Shown: in pieces, positions 1 to 8,399 of the stretch
How positions within the stretch are numbered: position 1 is the first letter of the stretch
Layout: each line of letters opens with the position of its first letter
From: Palleronia pontilimi
Lineage (GTDB): Bacteria; Pseudomonadota; Alphaproteobacteria; Rhodobacterales; Rhodobacteraceae
Reading direction: 5' to 3'
NCBI RefSeq assembly: GCF_016412875.1
Contig: NZ_JAEKPD010000002.1
Location: 394,353-458,352 of the forward strand
DNA length: 64,000 nucleotides
Program-made: the position numbers and the translations under genes
Notes under the pieces: model-generated
What the model was told of the DNA's origin: nothing
What the model saw: the letters and a program-made list of their open reading frames with translations, nothing else
Database searches by the model: none

Positions 1-181
1 CCTCTAAGACCGCGCCCTCGACCGGCGCGTCGCCTGCGGACAGGCGGATCACGCAATCGTATGCCAACGCGATGTCAGTGGCGGCACAGACCGCCTCGGC
101 GTCGAAGCGCTGCGCGAGTGCGGGAGCGGCGGCGCAGAGCAGGACGAGCGGGGCGAGGATGCGTTTCATGCGTTTCAGCAT
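1..181 (-). CDS. Small secreted protein, 3' part outside window
   Basis: Only about the first 60 codons are visible; the gene runs off the left edge. The frame begins with a basic then hydrophobic stretch (MKRILAPLVLLC) ending in an AxA site before Gln, a clear Sec signal peptide, so the product should be periplasmic. The mature part has two cysteines (VCAATD, YDCVIRL). The start may be ATG 181, which overlaps the stop of the upstream livF as ATGCTGA, or ATG 169, which gives a more usual signal peptide. It is the last visible gene of the long transporter operon. The family is not recognised; a small YtkA/FixH-like beta domain is possible but is a guess. Confidence 0.6.
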   Translation of the reverse strand, partial: MLKRMKRILAPLVLLCAAAPALAQRFDAEAVCAATDIALAYDCVIRLSAGDAPVEGAVLE

Positions 182-894
182 ATGAGTTGCTCCTGTTCGG
201 TGTCAGCGATCAGCAAGTCCTCAAGGCGTCGGGCGTCAGGCATTGACGCCGCCGGACCCTGGCCGATGGCGCGACCGTGTCGCAGCAGCAAGACCCGGTC
301 GGCGAGGCCGAGGGACAGGTGCAGATCCTGCTCGACTACAAGCAGCCCCAGTCCGTCACGCCGCAGCGCAGCCAGCATCTCGAACACCCGGGCGGCGGCG
401 GCGGGCGACAGGCCCAGCGTCGGTTCGTCAAGCAGCAGCAGCCGTGGCGTGGCCATCAGCGCGCGCGCCAGAGCCAGCATCGTCGCCTCGCCGCCACTCA
501 GCGTGCCAGCGCGCTGGTTCAGGCGCTGGCCCAGCGCCGGGAAACGGTCGAGCACCTCTGTCCGGCGCGCGTCAAGTTCTCTGGCTCTCACGCGGCCCGC
601 GCCCAGTCGCAGCGTCTCGGCCACGGTCAGCGAAGGCGCCAGCACGCGTCCCTCGGGCACCAGCGCCACACCGTCGAGCGCGTACAGTGGATGCCCGGTG
701 ATGTCCCGACCCTCGAACGTCACCCGCCCCGCAGCCACTGGCGACAGGCCGCAGATCGCGCGTACGAGGCTCGACTTGCCGGCGCCGTTCAGCCCGGCAA
801 CGGCGAGCACCTCGTCGTGGCCCAGTGTCAGCGAAACCTCCTCAAGCGCGCGGACGCGGCCATAGCGGATCGAAAGAGCCTCTACCGCTAGCAT
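175..894 (-). CDS. livF: LivF-type ABC ATPase, second cassette
   Basis: This 239-residue ATPase of a branched-chain/hydrophobic amino acid (HAAT) importer has Walker A (GLNGAGKSS, about residues 34-42), the signature LSGGE and Walker B LLLLDEP followed by a D-loop. LivF proteins pair with LivG at the cytoplasmic face of the LivHM permease. It overlaps the 3' end of the livG copy upstream by 7 bases and is the last gene of the second H-M-G-F set. It is a diverged paralogue of the livF at 3430-4149, not a recent copy: the two share motifs but differ across most of the protein. Substrate cannot be told from the ATPase. Confidence 0.93.
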   Translation of the reverse strand: MLAVEALSIRYGRVRALEEVSLTLGHDEVLAVAGLNGAGKSSLVRAICGLSPVAAGRVTFEGRDITGHPLYALDGVALVPEGRVLAPSLTVAETLRLGAGRVRARELDARRTEVLDRFPALGQRLNQRAGTLSGGEATMLALARALMATPRLLLLDEPTLGLSPAAAARVFEMLAALRRDGLGLLVVEQDLHLSLGLADRVLLLRHGRAIGQGPAASMPDARRLEDLLIADTEQEQLIC

Positions 895-1640
895 GAAGCC
901 GCCCCAAAGTAGCTGCGCCGCACCTCACCCTGCCCCAGCACCGCGGCCGCCGGCCCGTCGGCGATCTTGCGGCCCGCGTCCAGTACCGCGATACGCGGAC
1001 ACAGCGCGGTGACGAGTTGCACCTTGTGCTCGATCACGATGGCGCTGCGGCCCGGCAGCAGATGCTCGGCGATGGCCCTGATGATTCGGTCGGTCTCGGC
1101 CGGAGTCATCCCCGCCGCCGGTTCGTCCAGCAGCACCAGCTTCGGCGCTGCGGCGAGGACGCGGGCAATCTCCAGTTGCCGCATCTCCACCAGGGTCAGC
1201 GCCTCGGGCATTTCGTGCGTCTTGCTTGCAAGCCCGAACAGCGCCAGCAGCGAAATCATCGCATCCTGTTCGCGCCGCCGGGCCGCGGGCGTTTGCCAAA
1301 GCGCCTCCCGCCAGGGGGCCCGCGCGTGCCGGGCGGCGCGCAGGTTCTCGTAGACCGACAGGCGGCGCAACAGCCGCAGGTTCTGGAAGGTCCGCGCAAC
1401 GCCAAGCGCAGCGATCCGAGGCGGCGGCAGTCCGGCGGTCTCATTGCCATCAAGCCGGACGGATCCGGCATCCGGCGCGTGATGGCCGGTCAGCACGTTG
1501 AACAGGCTGGTCTTGCCCGAGCCGTTCGGCCCGATCAGCCCAATCGCCTCGCCCGGCTTCAGCGCCAGATCCAGAGCGTTCAGCGCCGTCAGCCCGCCGA
1601 AACGCAAGGACAGCCCCGCGATTTCTAGCGCCGCAGCCAT
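888..1640 (-). CDS. livG: LivG-type ABC ATPase, second cassette
   Basis: This 250-residue ATPase has Walker A GPNGSGKTS (near residue 36) and Walker B LVLLDEP followed by AAGMTP, the LivG pattern of a large ATPase with a C-terminal extension (IEHKVQLVTALC, usual form IEHdm). The C-loop is a weak LTLVEMRQLE rather than LSGGQ, as is common in LivG (compare LSFGEMRRLE in the other copy). The ATG at 1640 is chosen because the homologous protein starts there; the frame stays open further upstream only as overlap with livM, whose stop lies 16 bases inside this gene. It works with the livF copy at 175-894. Confidence 0.92.
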   Translation of the reverse strand: MAAALEIAGLSLRFGGLTALNALDLALKPGEAIGLIGPNGSGKTSLFNVLTGHHAPDAGSVRLDGNETAGLPPPRIAALGVARTFQNLRLLRRLSVYENLRAARHARAPWREALWQTPAARRREQDAMISLLALFGLASKTHEMPEALTLVEMRQLEIARVLAAAPKLVLLDEPAAGMTPAETDRIIRAIAEHLLPGRSAIVIEHKVQLVTALCPRIAVLDAGRKIADGPAAAVLGQGEVRRSYFGAASC

Positions 1641-2515
1641 GCCTGTACCCTGCGCATTGTCGGCTCGTCCAGCAACCCCCGGGGCCGGACAATCAGCACC
1701 AGCACCACCAGCCCGCCGAACACGATCATCCGGTAGCCGGCGAAGACGCGAAGCGACTCCAGCAGGCCGATGTCGATCAGAACGCCCAGGATCGGCCCCA
1801 AGACCGTGCCCAGCCCGCCGATCAGACCGTAAGCCAGCGCGTGCACGCCGGTCATCACGCTGAACTGCGCGGGCTCGATATAGGTGGCCAGATGCGCGTA
1901 GAGCGCCCCGCCCAGGGCGGCGATGCCGCCCGCCAGCGACGCGGCGGCGATCTTCGTGCGGGTGACCGAAAGCCCCTGCATCGCGGCGAGGATCGGGTCC
2001 TCTCCCACGATCCGCAGCCGCGCCATGCCGCGCCCATACGACATCAGCGCCACCAGCCCGATCACCGCGCCGAGGCATCCGGCAATGATCGCGAGGTAGG
2101 CCCCGGGCTCGATCCCCGCCTCGTAGACCCAGCGAATGTCGCCGAAGCCGTTGGCCCCGTCCGGCCCTGTGGCGAAGCCCTCAATGTCGCGGCGGTAGGT
2201 GAAGACGTTGAGCGAGGCGCGGGTAAGCTCGGCGAAGGCCAGCGTCGCGATGGCGTAGTGCAGGCCCGAAAGCCGCATCGTGGGCCAGGCGACCAGCGCG
2301 CCGACTGCGGCACCCAGCGCCACGGCGATGACCACCCCCGCGGCGAAGGGCCATTGCCAGACCGCCGTGGCGATGCCCCCCGAATAGGCGCCGATGGCGA
2401 AATAGGCCTGCTGTCCGAAACTGATCTCGCCCGCGATCAGCAGGATCCAGGCCGAGATGGCGAGAAAGGCGAAAAGCCCGATATTGGACAGAACCGAGAT
2501 CGTGTAGCCGTCCAT
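1625..2515 (-). CDS. livM: LivM-type ABC permease, second cassette
   Basis: This 296-residue inner-membrane permease has about eight to nine hydrophobic segments. The start is ATG 2515, whose ATGA overlaps the stop of livH. The LivM hallmark near the N-terminus (GEISFGQQAYFAIGAYSGG) and the EAA-like region near the C-terminus (GLIGGLGTVLGPILGVL) are both present. With LivH it forms the membrane channel of a HAAT importer. A longer frame upstream is only the shadow of livH. Length and gene order (H-M-G-F) fit the family exactly. Confidence 0.92.
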   Translation of the reverse strand: MDGYTISVLSNIGLFAFLAISAWILLIAGEISFGQQAYFAIGAYSGGIATAVWQWPFAAGVVIAVALGAAVGALVAWPTMRLSGLHYAIATLAFAELTRASLNVFTYRRDIEGFATGPDGANGFGDIRWVYEAGIEPGAYLAIIAGCLGAVIGLVALMSYGRGMARLRIVGEDPILAAMQGLSVTRTKIAAASLAGGIAALGGALYAHLATYIEPAQFSVMTGVHALAYGLIGGLGTVLGPILGVLIDIGLLESLRVFAGYRMIVFGGLVVLVLIVRPRGLLDEPTMRRVQAWLRR

Positions 2516-3414
2516 CAAAGCCTCCGCCCAGCCTCGGCCCGCGCCCCGGTCTCGGCCCCTCCGGCGAGCCCAACGGGCAGAAGGATCAGTGCGACGAAGA
2601 GCAACGCGAAGGTGGTAATCTCGCGCCCCGAGGCGCCCAGGTACCATTGCGCCTGCGCCTCGACGACGCCCAGTGCCAGCCCGCCGATCAGCGCCCCGCG
2701 CATCGATCCCAGCCCGCCGATCACCATGGCGATCAGCCCCTTCATCGTGGCCCACATCCCCAGCTTGGTGCTGATCTGCCCGTCGGTGGCGGCGATAAGA
2801 AAGCCCGCGACGCCGCCGATCGCGGCGGCCAGGAGGAAAGTCAGCAAGGCGACCTGCGCGACGTTGACGCCCGAGACGCGGGCGGCCTCGCGATTGTCGG
2901 ACAGTGTACGCAGGTGCAGACCGAACAGCGTGCGCGTCAGGATCACTTGCAGCCCCGCGACCAGCGCGGCGGCGGTCAGGAACATGACCAGGTATTCGGG
3001 CCGCAGGAACAGCGGCCCAAGCTCCAGCATCGGCAGGCCTTCGAAGGTCGGAAAGGCATACGTGCGCTGCGGAAACACTCGCGCCACGGCCTCTTCCAAC
3101 TGCATCCAAAGCGCGAAGCTCGACGCCATCGAAGCCAGGGCCGCGTCGCCCCGGATCGCGGCAAACGACAGGCGCTCGACATAGGCCGAGGCGATGACTG
3201 CGCCGGCGAGGGTAGCAAGGAACACCGGGATCATCCCCGCCGACCAGTGCGAATGCAGCCAGGCACCGGCGAAGATGCCCACCAGGATCGACGGCCCGAA
3301 CGCCATATTGAGCCGCCGCATCACCCCGAAGATCAGAGTGAAGCCAAGCGCCAGAAGGCCATAGGCCGAGCCGATGGCGAGCCCGTCCAGAGTGTTCTGA
3401 ACGAAATCGATCAT
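2515..3414 (-). CDS. livH: LivH-type ABC permease, second cassette
   Basis: A 299-residue inner-membrane permease with the LivH N-terminal pattern (GLAIGSAYGLLALGFTLIFG) and the conserved loop VIGGLGSMRGALIGG in the C-terminal half. It opens the second permease/ATPase cassette, 15 bases downstream of the first cassette's livF, with no binding-protein gene in between. It overlaps livM by 4 bases (ATGA). The C-terminus carries a basic tail (GARAEAGRRL). The partner binding protein is probably the one at 6852-8051 or one encoded elsewhere. Confidence 0.92.
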   Translation of the reverse strand: MIDFVQNTLDGLAIGSAYGLLALGFTLIFGVMRRLNMAFGPSILVGIFAGAWLHSHWSAGMIPVFLATLAGAVIASAYVERLSFAAIRGDAALASMASSFALWMQLEEAVARVFPQRTYAFPTFEGLPMLELGPLFLRPEYLVMFLTAAALVAGLQVILTRTLFGLHLRTLSDNREAARVSGVNVAQVALLTFLLAAAIGGVAGFLIAATDGQISTKLGMWATMKGLIAMVIGGLGSMRGALIGGLALGVVEAQAQWYLGASGREITTFALLFVALILLPVGLAGGAETGARAEAGRRL

Positions 3415-3429
3415 CGGCCCGGCACGACC

Positions 3430-4149
3430 TCAGCTTGCCTTGCGCGCGCCGAGATAGGCGCGGGCGATCAGCTCGTCGTGGTCGACCTCGCCGGGCTGGC
3501 CGCCGAACGTCACATGCCCCTGTTCCAGCAGGTAGAAGTGGTCGGCATAGTCGAGCGCCAGGTTGGCGTTCTGCTCGACGAGGAAGATCGTGCGACCCTC
3601 GTCGCGCAGCTTGCCGATGATCTCGAAGATTTCCTCGACGATGATCGGCGCCAGCCCGGTCGACGGCTCGTCCATCAGCAGGATCTTCGGTCGCGCCATC
3701 AGCGCCCGGCCGACCGCCAGCATCTGCTGCTCGCCGCCCGAAAGCGTGCCCGCCTCCTGGTTGGCCCGCTCGCGCAGGCGCGGGAAGCGGTCGAGAACGG
3801 ATTCGAGGTCCTCCTCCACTCCGCCCTTCGCCTTGCGGCGCGAGAAGGCGCCGACGATCAGGTTGTCCTTGACGGTCATCTCCGGAAAGACCAGCCGGTT
3901 TTCCGGCACCGTCACCACGCCTTTTTCGACGATCTGGTGCGGCTTCAGCCCCGCCAGTTCCTCGCCCGCCAGCTTCATCGAGCCGGACTGCGCCTTCAAG
4001 ATGCCGGAGATCGTCCAGATCAGGGTGGTCTTGCCGGCACCGTTCGGCCCCAGAAGGCAGGTCAGCCCGCCCTCGCGGATGTCGAGCGAAACGCCCTTGA
4101 GCGCGGCGATCTTGCCGTAGGTGGTCTTGATGTCACGGATCTCAAGCAT
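3430..4149 (-). CDS. livF: LivF-type ABC ATPase, first cassette
   Basis: A 239-residue HAAT ATPase: Walker A GPNGAGKTT, signature LSGGEQQM, Walker B ILLMDEPSTGLAP and the switch histidine region replaced by LVEQNANLAL, which is typical of LivF. It overlaps the 3' end of livG by 8 bases. It closes the first, binding-protein-proximal cassette; the second cassette's livH begins 15 bases further on, so both sets look like one transcription unit. Confidence 0.94.
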   Translation of the reverse strand: MLEIRDIKTTYGKIAALKGVSLDIREGGLTCLLGPNGAGKTTLIWTISGILKAQSGSMKLAGEELAGLKPHQIVEKGVVTVPENRLVFPEMTVKDNLIVGAFSRRKAKGGVEEDLESVLDRFPRLRERANQEAGTLSGGEQQMLAVGRALMARPKILLMDEPSTGLAPIIVEEIFEIIGKLRDEGRTIFLVEQNANLALDYADHFYLLEQGHVTFGGQPGEVDHDELIARAYLGARKAS

Positions 4150-4909
4150 GGATCAGTTCCTCATCCTTGTGCTTGCTGCCCAGATAGGCGGCGCGCACGT
4201 CGCTGTTGGCCTGCACCTCGGCAGGAGAGCCCTCGGCGATCTTGCGGCCGAAGTTCAGCACGGCGATGCGGTCGGAGATGCCCATGACCAGCTCCATCAT
4301 GTGCTCGATCAGCAGCACCGTCACCCCCCGGTCGCGCACATCGCGGATGCGCTCAGCCAGAAGCTGCCCGTCCTCCAGGCTGGCGCCCGCCGCCGGCTCG
4401 TCCAGCAGCAGCACGCGCGGATTCGAGGCCAGCGCGCGCGCCATCTCCAGCCGCCGCATCTCGCCGAAGCTCAACGCGCTGGCGGGCAGGTCGCGCTTGG
4501 AATGCAGGCGCGAGAACTTTAGCAGCTCGTCGATGTCCGGGCTGTGCTCGCCACCCGCCTTGAACCAGCGCGGCAGGAAATGCGCGCGCCGCTGCTCGTG
4601 GCCGTTCTGGGCGACCCAGAGGTTCTGCGCCACGGTCAGGTTGCCGAACAGGCGGATGTTCTGGAACGTGCGCGCCACGCCCATTGCCGTGCGCTCGTGC
4701 TGCGCCATGGCGGTCAGGTCGTATCCGTCCAGCGTCACTGTCCCGGTGGTGGGCGCGTAGAGCCCGGTGATCAGGTTCACCGTGGTCGACTTGCCCGAGC
4801 CGTTGGGACCGATCAGGCCGAAGATTTCGCCTTCGTGGATCGTCAGGCTCACTCCGTCCACGGCGTGGACGCCGCCGAAGTGCTTGGAGAGGTTTTCGAG
4901 GGTCAGCAT
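4142..4909 (-). CDS. livG: LivG-type ABC ATPase, first cassette
   Basis: A 255-residue HAAT ATPase: Walker A GPNGSGKST, C-loop LSFGEMRRLEMARAL, Walker B VLLLDEPAAG and the LivG-specific IEHMMELVM after the switch region. The start ATG 4909 shares an ATGA with the stop of livM. The C-terminal helix (VRAAYLGSKHKDEELIHA) is typical of LivG. It pairs with the livF at 3430. Confidence 0.94.
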   Translation of the reverse strand: MLTLENLSKHFGGVHAVDGVSLTIHEGEIFGLIGPNGSGKSTTVNLITGLYAPTTGTVTLDGYDLTAMAQHERTAMGVARTFQNIRLFGNLTVAQNLWVAQNGHEQRRAHFLPRWFKAGGEHSPDIDELLKFSRLHSKRDLPASALSFGEMRRLEMARALASNPRVLLLDEPAAGASLEDGQLLAERIRDVRDRGVTVLLIEHMMELVMGISDRIAVLNFGRKIAEGSPAEVQANSDVRAAYLGSKHKDEELIHA

Positions 4910-5838
4910 CAGTTGGCTTCCTTCGATTCTAGGGTTTCGGTTTTCCGGCCGCGCAGGCCGAGCAGGTGTTTCATGCGCGGGGCGTGCTCGCCCAGCAGGC
5001 CGGTGGGCCGCAGGTTCATCGCCAGGACGATCAGCGCGCCGAACAGCAGCGACCGCCAGTCGCCCATGAAGCGCAGGCCCTCGATCAGGAAGCCCTGGAT
5101 GAACAGGACCGCGATCAGGGTGCCGAAGACCGTGCCGAGGCCGCCCAGGATCGGGTAGGCGATGGCGAAGGTTGCCAGCAGCACGCCGAAGACGCCGTGC
5201 TCGATATGGGTCACGGTATGGGCGTAGATGCCGCCGCCGAGCCCCGCGATGAAGCCGCCCGCGGTCATGGCGCCGACCTTCACGGCGGTCAGGTTGAGCC
5301 CAATCGACTGGGCCGCGATCTCGTCATGGCCCACCGCGCGCAGCACGGCGCCGGCGCGGGAGCGGTCCATCCACCAGAGCGCGGCCATGACCACGGCCAC
5401 CACGATCCAGATGAACACGGTGACGTGCCAGACTTCCCAGCCGTTCTGCGGGAAGTAGCGGATTGCGCGGAACCCCTCGGCGCCGTTCGGGCCGACCAGT
5501 TCGCCGTTCCGCTCCACCTGCCAGGTGAGGTTGAAGAAGAACAGCCGCACCATTTCCCCGAAGGCCAGCGTCGCCACCACCAGCATCAGCCCCTTCACGC
5601 GCAAAGCCGGGAAGCCGACGATGCAGGCGATACCGGCACTGACGAGGCCGGCGATGACGATGGCGGGCAGGATGTGCAGCCCGAACATCGCTGTCATCGC
5701 GCCGGGGGTATAGGCGCCGATTGCGTAGAAGCCGGCCTGCGCCATGCTGACCTGTCCGGTCAGCAGAACCACGTAGGCCGAGAGCCCCAGCAGCGTGTGA
5801 ACACCGATGATCTGGGCAAGTCCGAAATAGAAGTCCAT
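4909..5838 (-). CDS. livM: LivM-type ABC permease, first cassette
   Basis: A 309-residue polytopic inner-membrane protein with the LivM N-terminal signature (GQVSMAQAGFYAIGAYTPG), the substrate-channel segment VERNGELVGPNGAEGF and the C-terminal loop YPILGGLGTVFGTLIA. The last 25 residues are charged and cytoplasmic. It lies 15 bases after livH and overlaps livG by 4 bases. Confidence 0.94.
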   Translation of the reverse strand: MDFYFGLAQIIGVHTLLGLSAYVVLLTGQVSMAQAGFYAIGAYTPGAMTAMFGLHILPAIVIAGLVSAGIACIVGFPALRVKGLMLVVATLAFGEMVRLFFFNLTWQVERNGELVGPNGAEGFRAIRYFPQNGWEVWHVTVFIWIVVAVVMAALWWMDRSRAGAVLRAVGHDEIAAQSIGLNLTAVKVGAMTAGGFIAGLGGGIYAHTVTHIEHGVFGVLLATFAIAYPILGGLGTVFGTLIAVLFIQGFLIEGLRFMGDWRSLLFGALIVLAMNLRPTGLLGEHAPRMKHLLGLRGRKTETLESKEAN

Positions 5839-5853
5839 TGTTGTGACCTCCTG

Positions 5854-6744
5854 TCAGTCGCGGCCAGCGGACGAGCCGAACAGGCCGCCGGGACGCAGGG
5901 TGAGGAAAAGGAAGAGCAGCAGCATCACGTAGATGTCGCGCTCGGTGACGCCGCGCAGCAGCAGGAACACGTTCTCCGCCGCGCCGACCAGAAGCCCGCC
6001 GATGATCGCGCCGGGGATCGAGCCAAGCCCGCCGATAACGACGGCGATCAGGCCCTTCACGGTCAGGCCCATGGCGATGATCGGGCTGATCACGCCCACC
6101 GCGGCGGCGGTCATCGCCCCGGCGATGCCGCCCAGGATGCCGGCGATGCCGAAGGTCAGCAGGTTGACGCGGGTTGGATCGATGCCGCACAGCGCGGCGG
6201 CGCGGGGCTGCTGAGACACGGCGCGCGTGGCCAGGCCCAGCGGCGTGCGGTAGAGCAGCCAGAACAGCACCGCCATCGCCACCACGCAGATGCCGAAGAC
6301 GAACAGCAGGTCGCCGCGGATCCAGACGTCGCCCAGTTCGATGGTCGCGTCGCGGAAGACGGACGGATAGGGGAACGGCATGCCGTGGCTGGCATGGATC
6401 ACCACCTCGTCGATGAACAGCAGCATGCCGACCGAGGCCAGCAGCGAGGCCATCGGGTAATGTGTGGGCGTGAAGCGGAAGCAGCAGTAATAGACCAGGA
6501 TGCCGATCACGCCCGAGCCCAGTGCCGACAGCAGGAACACCAGCGGCGGCGGGGCGTCGAAGGCCAGCGAGGCGGCGACGCCGATATAGGTGCCGGCCAG
6601 CGCCGCGGCGCCGTAGGCCAGGTTCAGCTTGCGCATCACGCCGAAGATCAGGGTAAAGCCGATGCCGATCAGGGCGTAGGTGGTTCCGAACAGCAGCCCG
6701 TCCACGAGCGACTGCAGGAAGTCGATGATAAAGAAATAGTCCAT
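5854..6744 (-). CDS. livH: LivH-type ABC permease, first cassette
   Basis: A 296-residue permease with about eight membrane segments. It has the LivH pattern (GLLFGTTYALIGIGFTLIFG) and the conserved cytoplasmic loop VIGGLGSIPGAIIGG. It is the first transport gene after the binding-protein gene; the 107-base gap between them contains a very stable hairpin (6815-6842) that may lower permease expression relative to the binding protein. Confidence 0.94.
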   Translation of the reverse strand: MDYFFIIDFLQSLVDGLLFGTTYALIGIGFTLIFGVMRKLNLAYGAAALAGTYIGVAASLAFDAPPPLVFLLSALGSGVIGILVYYCCFRFTPTHYPMASLLASVGMLLFIDEVVIHASHGMPFPYPSVFRDATIELGDVWIRGDLLFVFGICVVAMAVLFWLLYRTPLGLATRAVSQQPRAAALCGIDPTRVNLLTFGIAGILGGIAGAMTAAAVGVISPIIAMGLTVKGLIAVVIGGLGSIPGAIIGGLLVGAAENVFLLLRGVTERDIYVMLLLFLFLTLRPGGLFGSSAGRD

Positions 6745-6814
6745 GGATGGCTCGCCTTGGCTGTCCCGCGGCCATTCCCTGCGGAAGACCGGTTGCGGTT
6801 CGGGGTGTCAGGAA

Positions 6815-6842
6815 GGGGCGCGGCCTTGATCGGCCGCGCCCC
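6815..6842 (-). promoter_or_regulatory. Intercistronic hairpin between binding protein and livH
   Basis: Bases 6815-6825 and 6832-6842 form a perfect 11-bp GC-only stem (GGGGCGCGGCC with its complement) around a 6-base loop, 10 bases after the stop of the binding-protein gene. On the transcribed strand no run of U follows, so this is more likely a 3'-end stabiliser or partial attenuator than a full terminator. Such hairpins are usual after binding-protein genes in ABC operons, where the binding protein is needed in excess. Confidence 0.7.
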
Positions 6843-6851
6843 GGTCTCGGC

Positions 6852-8051
6852 TTAGCTCGAAGGCTCGTGCAGCACTTCCCAGCCCTTGTCCTTCGCATGC
6901 ACGAAGACGTAGGGCTTCACCGCCTCGCCGTCGGGCATCCGCTTGTTCTGGCCCAGCAGGCCGGGGGCCTCGGTCAGCTGCGCCAGGGCGTCGCGGATCT
7001 TGCGGCGGTCTTCCTCCAGCGATTCGGCCGTGCCCTCGATCCCGGCGGCGTTGATCACGTCGCGCAGGATGAACGCGTTCTCCCAGGCCGATGCACTGTG
7101 CAGGTCCATCTGCCCGCCCTTGGCGACGACCGCCTCGGCGGCCTCGATGGCCTCTTGGTTGACCGGCGCGAAGGAGGTCGGGATGGTCAGGCCCTGGGCC
7201 TCGGCAGCGCAGCCCGAGATGGTCTCGAGCGACGAGGACGAGGTCAGACCGACCAGCACCTCGGGCTCGATCTTCTGCCGCGCCATTTCGCGCAGCATGC
7301 CGCAGGTGGTGAACGGGTGGGCCGAGATCGCGACAACGTTCGGCTCGGCCCGGCGCATGCCGCGGGCCTGGTTCGAGAAGTTGGTATCGGACAGCAGCCA
7401 CTGGGCCTCGCCGACCACCTCGAAGCCGTTGGCCTCGGCCGCCTTCTTCATCACTTCGTACCAGGTGAAGCGGGAATGGGCGAAGTCTTCCTCGACGCCG
7501 CCGTAGATGGTCTTCAGCTCGGGATGGGTCTGACGGATCCAGGCGAATAGGCTGTCGTACATCGTCGCCTCGGAGGGCGTGTTGCGGAACACCCATTCAG
7601 ATATGCCGGCCAGGCCGCCCTTGATCGCCACGTCGGTGAAGACCGGGAACTGCAGCCCGGTGTCGCCGCCGTCGTCGACCTTCGCCTGCAGGATGCCGAA
7701 CAGCGGTTCGGCCACGTTCGAGCAGGTCGGGCCGATGGCGACCAGCGCGTCGGTCGAGGCGATCCGGCGCAGGACCGAGATGCCTTCCTCGGCGTTGCAG
7801 CGGTCGTCATAATACTCGGTGACGATCTTCGCCTGCGAGCCGTCAGCCAGCGTCACGCCGCCTGCCTCGTTGATCTTTTCGAAAGCGGCCTGCATCGCCG
7901 CGCTCGAGTTCTGGCCGAAGATGCCGACGACGCCCGAGCTGGCGCCGAAGCCGACGATGCGGATGGTCTTGTCCTGCGCGGCGGCCGCGGTGGCCAGCGC
8001 CAAGGTCGAGACGCCCAGCAGTCCGGCGGCGAGAAGCGATTTCAGTTTCAT
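6852..8051 (-). CDS. Periplasmic binding protein of HAAT-type ABC importer
   Basis: A 399-residue protein with a Sec signal peptide (MKLKSLLAAGLLGVSTLALA, cleavage after AAAAQ) and a type I periplasmic-binding-protein fold of the LivJ/LivK class (near the mature N-terminus IVGFGASSGVVGIFGQNSSAAM; further on VAIGPTCSNVAEPLF). ATG 8051 is chosen because the signal peptide starts there; the in-frame extension to 8177 is not plausible protein. First gene of the transporter operon, divergent from the SDR gene at 8400. The ligand is not determinable; hydrophobic amino acids, amides or aromatic acids are all known for the family. Confidence 0.9.
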   Translation of the reverse strand: MKLKSLLAAGLLGVSTLALATAAAAQDKTIRIVGFGASSGVVGIFGQNSSAAMQAAFEKINEAGGVTLADGSQAKIVTEYYDDRCNAEEGISVLRRIASTDALVAIGPTCSNVAEPLFGILQAKVDDGGDTGLQFPVFTDVAIKGGLAGISEWVFRNTPSEATMYDSLFAWIRQTHPELKTIYGGVEEDFAHSRFTWYEVMKKAAEANGFEVVGEAQWLLSDTNFSNQARGMRRAEPNVVAISAHPFTTCGMLREMARQKIEPEVLVGLTSSSSLETISGCAAEAQGLTIPTSFAPVNQEAIEAAEAVVAKGGQMDLHSASAWENAFILRDVINAAGIEGTAESLEEDRRKIRDALAQLTEAPGLLGQNKRMPDGEAVKPYVFVHAKDKGWEVLHEPSS

Positions 8052-8399
8052 GTGTTTTCTCCGTTGAGCTTTTCGGGACCGGTCCGGCGGAAGAAGCATC
8101 CTTCGGTGCCCAGCCCACGATCCGGCGCGTTGAAGATGCCGGAAAACGGTGCCGCTGGGGAAAGACGGAATTTCCATCCCAGCTATATGTTTTCTCTATA
8201 TCGCCGCCAGGATCGGGCGACGAAAAGAACTAACACCGCGTACAGTTTGGAGAAAATTGGATTCCCGCCGACAGGCGTCACGCCGAGGATCTTGTGCTAG
8301 AAGGTCTTCCTATCGCCCATAGAGCCGCTTGGTATTTGTATCTTGTTCGGCTTTCGGTTCAGTTTGCGGCAAATCGAAACGCGGGATGGAGACAGGCAC
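8052..8399. promoter_or_regulatory. Divergent promoter region, transporter versus catabolic genes
   Basis: This 348-base gap separates two operons that point away from each other and should hold both promoters. It is visibly richer in A and T than its surroundings (for example 8184-8205, where CTATAT occurs twice, 13 bases apart). No clear operator palindrome and no small gene could be supported. Confidence 0.5.

Noticed and set aside
8052..8177. N-terminal extension of the binding protein
   Set aside because: The signal peptide begins at ATG 8051; the extension is Arg-rich and covers the promoter region.
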